From: Neobacillus sp. PS2-9
Lineage (GTDB): Bacteria; Bacillota; Bacilli; Bacillales; Cytobacillaceae
DNA length: 64,000 nucleotides
Direction of reading: 5' to 3'
Assembly (NCBI RefSeq): GCF_030915525.1
Contig: NZ_CP133269.1
Span: 4,817,001-4,881,000, forward strand
Part shown: piece after piece, positions 62,463 through 64,000 of the stretch
How positions within the stretch are numbered: position 1 is the first letter of the stretch
Layout of the letters: each line of letters begins with the position of its first letter
Notes under the pieces: model-generated
Database searches by the model: none
Seen by the model: only the letters and a program-made list of their open reading frames with translations
What the model was told of the DNA's origin: nothing
Made by a program: the position numbers and the translations under genes

Positions 62463-63068
62463 CTAAAATAAACGCTGAAAATCCTCTTCCCTATCTTCAC
62501 TTTTTAAAAATTCCTCACTTACAATGGCTGTTAACAGTTTCTTTTTTAACGAGGAGTCTTTCACCTCTTTTAAAATCCATTGCCTTTTTGAAAAAAGAAA
62601 TTCGAGATAGTCACTGTATTGCTCATCAAATTGCTGTTCCAGCTGTTCCCGAATCTTCCCTGCAAGGATAGGGCTTGCTCCGCCTGTTGACACAGTTATA
62701 CTTAATCGACCTCTTTGTACCTGCGCCGGGACATGAAAATCGGAATCTTCAGGATCATCTACAACCATGACGAGTTGATGGTCTTTCGCTACACTTCTCA
62801 CAAACTGATTTACACCCTCATCATTTGTAGCAGCAAAGACCAGAAACGCATCCTGAATATCATCCTTCGAAAAAGTTTTGTCAAGCCAGACGATGTCACC
62901 ATCCCTTGCAAGCCTTAAAAGCTCATCAGTTAATTCAGGACTCACCACGGAAACAAGAGCACCAGTGCCGAGAAGCCCCTTCACTTTGCGCTCCGCTACT
63001 TTTCCTCCGCCAACAACCACTGTTTTTTTCCCATTTAAGCGCAGCATAATCGGATAATTAGTACTCAT
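62463..63068 (-). CDS. precorrin-2 dehydrogenase / sirohydrochlorin-forming protein (SirC/YlnF type)
   Basis: NAD-dependent oxidation of precorrin-2 to sirohydrochlorin in siroheme synthesis. The 201 residues start TNYPIMLRLNGKKTVVVGGG, followed by KVAERKVKGLLGTGALVSVVSPEL, AFLVFAATNDEGVNQFV and GRLSITVSTGGASPILAGKI, the SirC pattern. The ATG at 63068 directly follows AAGGAG with no spacing, so ATG 63047 is an alternative. A long upstream frame to 63209 only overlaps the preceding gene. Confidence 0.9.
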   Translation of the reverse strand: MSTNYPIMLRLNGKKTVVVGGGKVAERKVKGLLGTGALVSVVSPELTDELLRLARDGDIVWLDKTFSKDDIQDAFLVFAATNDEGVNQFVRSVAKDHQLVMVVDDPEDSDFHVPAQVQRGRLSITVSTGGASPILAGKIREQLEQQFDEQYSDYLEFLFSKRQWILKEVKDSSLKKKLLTAIVSEEFLKSEDREEDFQRLF

Positions 63069-63072
63069 CTCC

Positions 63073-64000
63073 TTACGCTTCACACCCTTTATCAACCGGC
63101 AATTCCAGATAGGCAACCAGGCCTTCTTTTGTCGCTTGATCCGGCATCCCAGTTGTTGCAAGACCCGCCTTTTTGACTGCCGCCTGAGTTTGTAGGCCCA
63201 TGCTGACAACCTGCATTTCTTTTAAAAGAGATATACTATCGAGCCCGCATTCACTTAAAGCATCGACAAATGGTGCAACCGATGAACTGCTAGGGAACAC
63301 CACTGTATTTACATCCGCTTCTTCGTGCATACGTTTAAAAATAGGCAGGAATTGTAAGTCTAGTTCTTTTTGGCTTGTAACCATCATTTCAGCCTTCACA
63401 AAGCCTTTCTTCAAGATACTCGCATCACCGACAATAAGCATATCTTCTGAATCGACCATCTCTTCTGTGAATTTAGCTAAAAATCCGCGGTCCTTTAATG
63501 CCTTCAACGATTTAATGGAAGCACCGAAAAAGTCTGCTCTAATGCTCCGAATATCGATTTCCTGCTCTACCACAGCCTTAAAAAATTCCGCTACACTTTC
63601 AGGTGAAGCAAATACAATTTTTTCATATGCAGTAATAGTTGTTAGGTCTAGCGGCATGGGCGTCTTTTTCCATTTCGGAAACTCAATGACATCTGCTCCA
63701 TGAGTCATTAATTCACTAGCTAATTCACTAGGGCTGGCACTCGTTCTTGCAAGCAGGATTTGCCGTCCGTATAACGGCTTTTTCTCGAACCAACTTATTT
63801 TTTCACGAAGAGAAATGACTTCCCCCACTAAAATAATTGCTGGGTTACTGAATTTGGCTTCCAAGACCTTTTCCGAAATGTCCGCTAGTGTTCCTTTTAG
63901 TGTCTTTTGACGGCCAAATGTTCCCCATTGGATCAATATAACAGGTGTCGTTGCTGGCTTTCCATGGGTCATGAGATTCTCACAGATAAATGGTAAATTT
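63073..64000 (-). CDS. fused uroporphyrinogen-III C-methyltransferase / uroporphyrinogen-III synthase, partial
   Basis: Bifunctional siroheme/haem-branch enzyme cut by the window edge. Reading upstream of the first in-frame ATG (63972) to 64000 continues as NLPFICENLMTHGKPATTPV, the late part of SUMT, so the true start is outside. The SUMT end (about the first 75 visible residues; IILVGEVISLREKISWFEKK) is followed without a stop by a HemD domain (about 250 residues: GADVIEFPKWKKTP, FASPESVAEFF, VFPSSSSVAPFVDAL). It is directly upstream of the SirC-type gene. Confidence 0.88.
   Translation of the reverse strand, partial: NLPFICENLMTHGKPATTPVILIQWGTFGRQKTLKGTLADISEKVLEAKFSNPAIILVGEVISLREKISWFEKKPLYGRQILLARTSASPSELASELMTHGADVIEFPKWKKTPMPLDLTTITAYEKIVFASPESVAEFFKAVVEQEIDIRSIRADFFGASIKSLKALKDRGFLAKFTEEMVDSEDMLIVGDASILKKGFVKAEMMVTSQKELDLQFLPIFKRMHEEADVNTVVFPSSSSVAPFVDALSECGLDSISLLKEMQVVSMGLQTQAAVKKAGLATTGMPDQATKEGLVAYLELPVDKGCEA

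Noticed and set aside
63069..63209. 47-codon N-terminal extension of the SirC-type gene
   Set aside because: It lies entirely inside the hemD domain in another frame. The family start is near 63068.
1..64000. tRNA, rRNA, prophage, biosynthetic cluster or defence island
   Set aside because: I found no cloverleaf, rRNA motif, phage structural gene, NRPS/PKS or restriction-like cluster. The single NERD protein is not enough to call a defence system.

Overview
The window is chromosomal DNA from a low-GC, endospore-former-like member of the Bacillaceae (Bacillus or Neobacillus type). Reasons: strong AGGAGG-type ribosome sites, SigA-type promoters, CcpA cre boxes, a BirA-type biotin operator, GatCAB, RlmCD, DgkB, YueI, YkuK, bacillithiol-dependent FosB and orphan sporulation-type sensor kinases. 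The species cannot be fixed from sequence reading alone. Both ends cut genes: galM on the left and a cobA-hemD fusion on the right.

Layout. 1-7 kb: galactose/lactose use on the minus strand (lacZ; galK-galT-galM) with shared AGTAAAA-type operators and a cre box. 7-9 kb: a decayed stretch with a histidine kinase remnant, three repeat families and one acetyltransferase. 9-20 kb: an orphan kinase, an M20 amidohydrolase, an MFS pump, a two-component pair facing a DUF4097 protein, an AgcS symporter, a GGDEF protein and a repeat-rich gap. 20-31 kb: BirA-controlled bioY, an NSS transporter with its 36-residue MetS-type subunit, a small zinc-ribbon protein, thioesterase, YkuK, a second orphan kinase, a lipoprotein and housekeeping genes. 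30-34 kb: a sugar PTS (EIIA, EIICB) with a GlcT-type antiterminator and a full cre/promoter/RAT/terminator leader. 34-37 kb: oxidoreductase, DUF1456, RlmCD and a membrane-anchored unknown. 37.3-39.5 kb: a tandem palindrome array split by an intact IS256-family element. 39.5-47.6 kb: NAD salvage (pncB, pncA), dgkB, an ECF sigma operon of five overlapping genes, a methyltransferase and plsY. 47.7-58.5 kb: thioredoxin-like protein, putP, small enzymes, gatCAB, a lytic transglycosylase, VanZ, OsmC, FosB, YueI and a NERD protein. 58.5-59.2 kb: a second, 13-copy array of the same palindrome. 59.3-64 kb: glyoxylate shunt (aceB-aceA) and siroheme synthesis.

How the parts fit. Most genes are ordinary core or sugar/amino-acid metabolism. 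LacZ releases galactose for GalM, GalK and GalT; galE is not in the window. The PTS operon is under both CcpA and antitermination. The least ordinary content is non-coding: at least six repeat families fill intergenic gaps. Several act as Rho-independent terminators, and some have entered coding sequence (the ends of osmC and fosB, and the linker of an anti-sigma factor). The strongest points for follow-up are the 52-bp palindrome arrays and the IS256 insertion with an identifiable 8-bp target duplication, a structured RNA-like tail inside that IS, the ECF operon (apparent ATT start, 30-residue membrane peptide), and the PTS leader carrying a 187-bp structured repeat. I did not find a defence island, CRISPR array, prophage or biosynthetic cluster.
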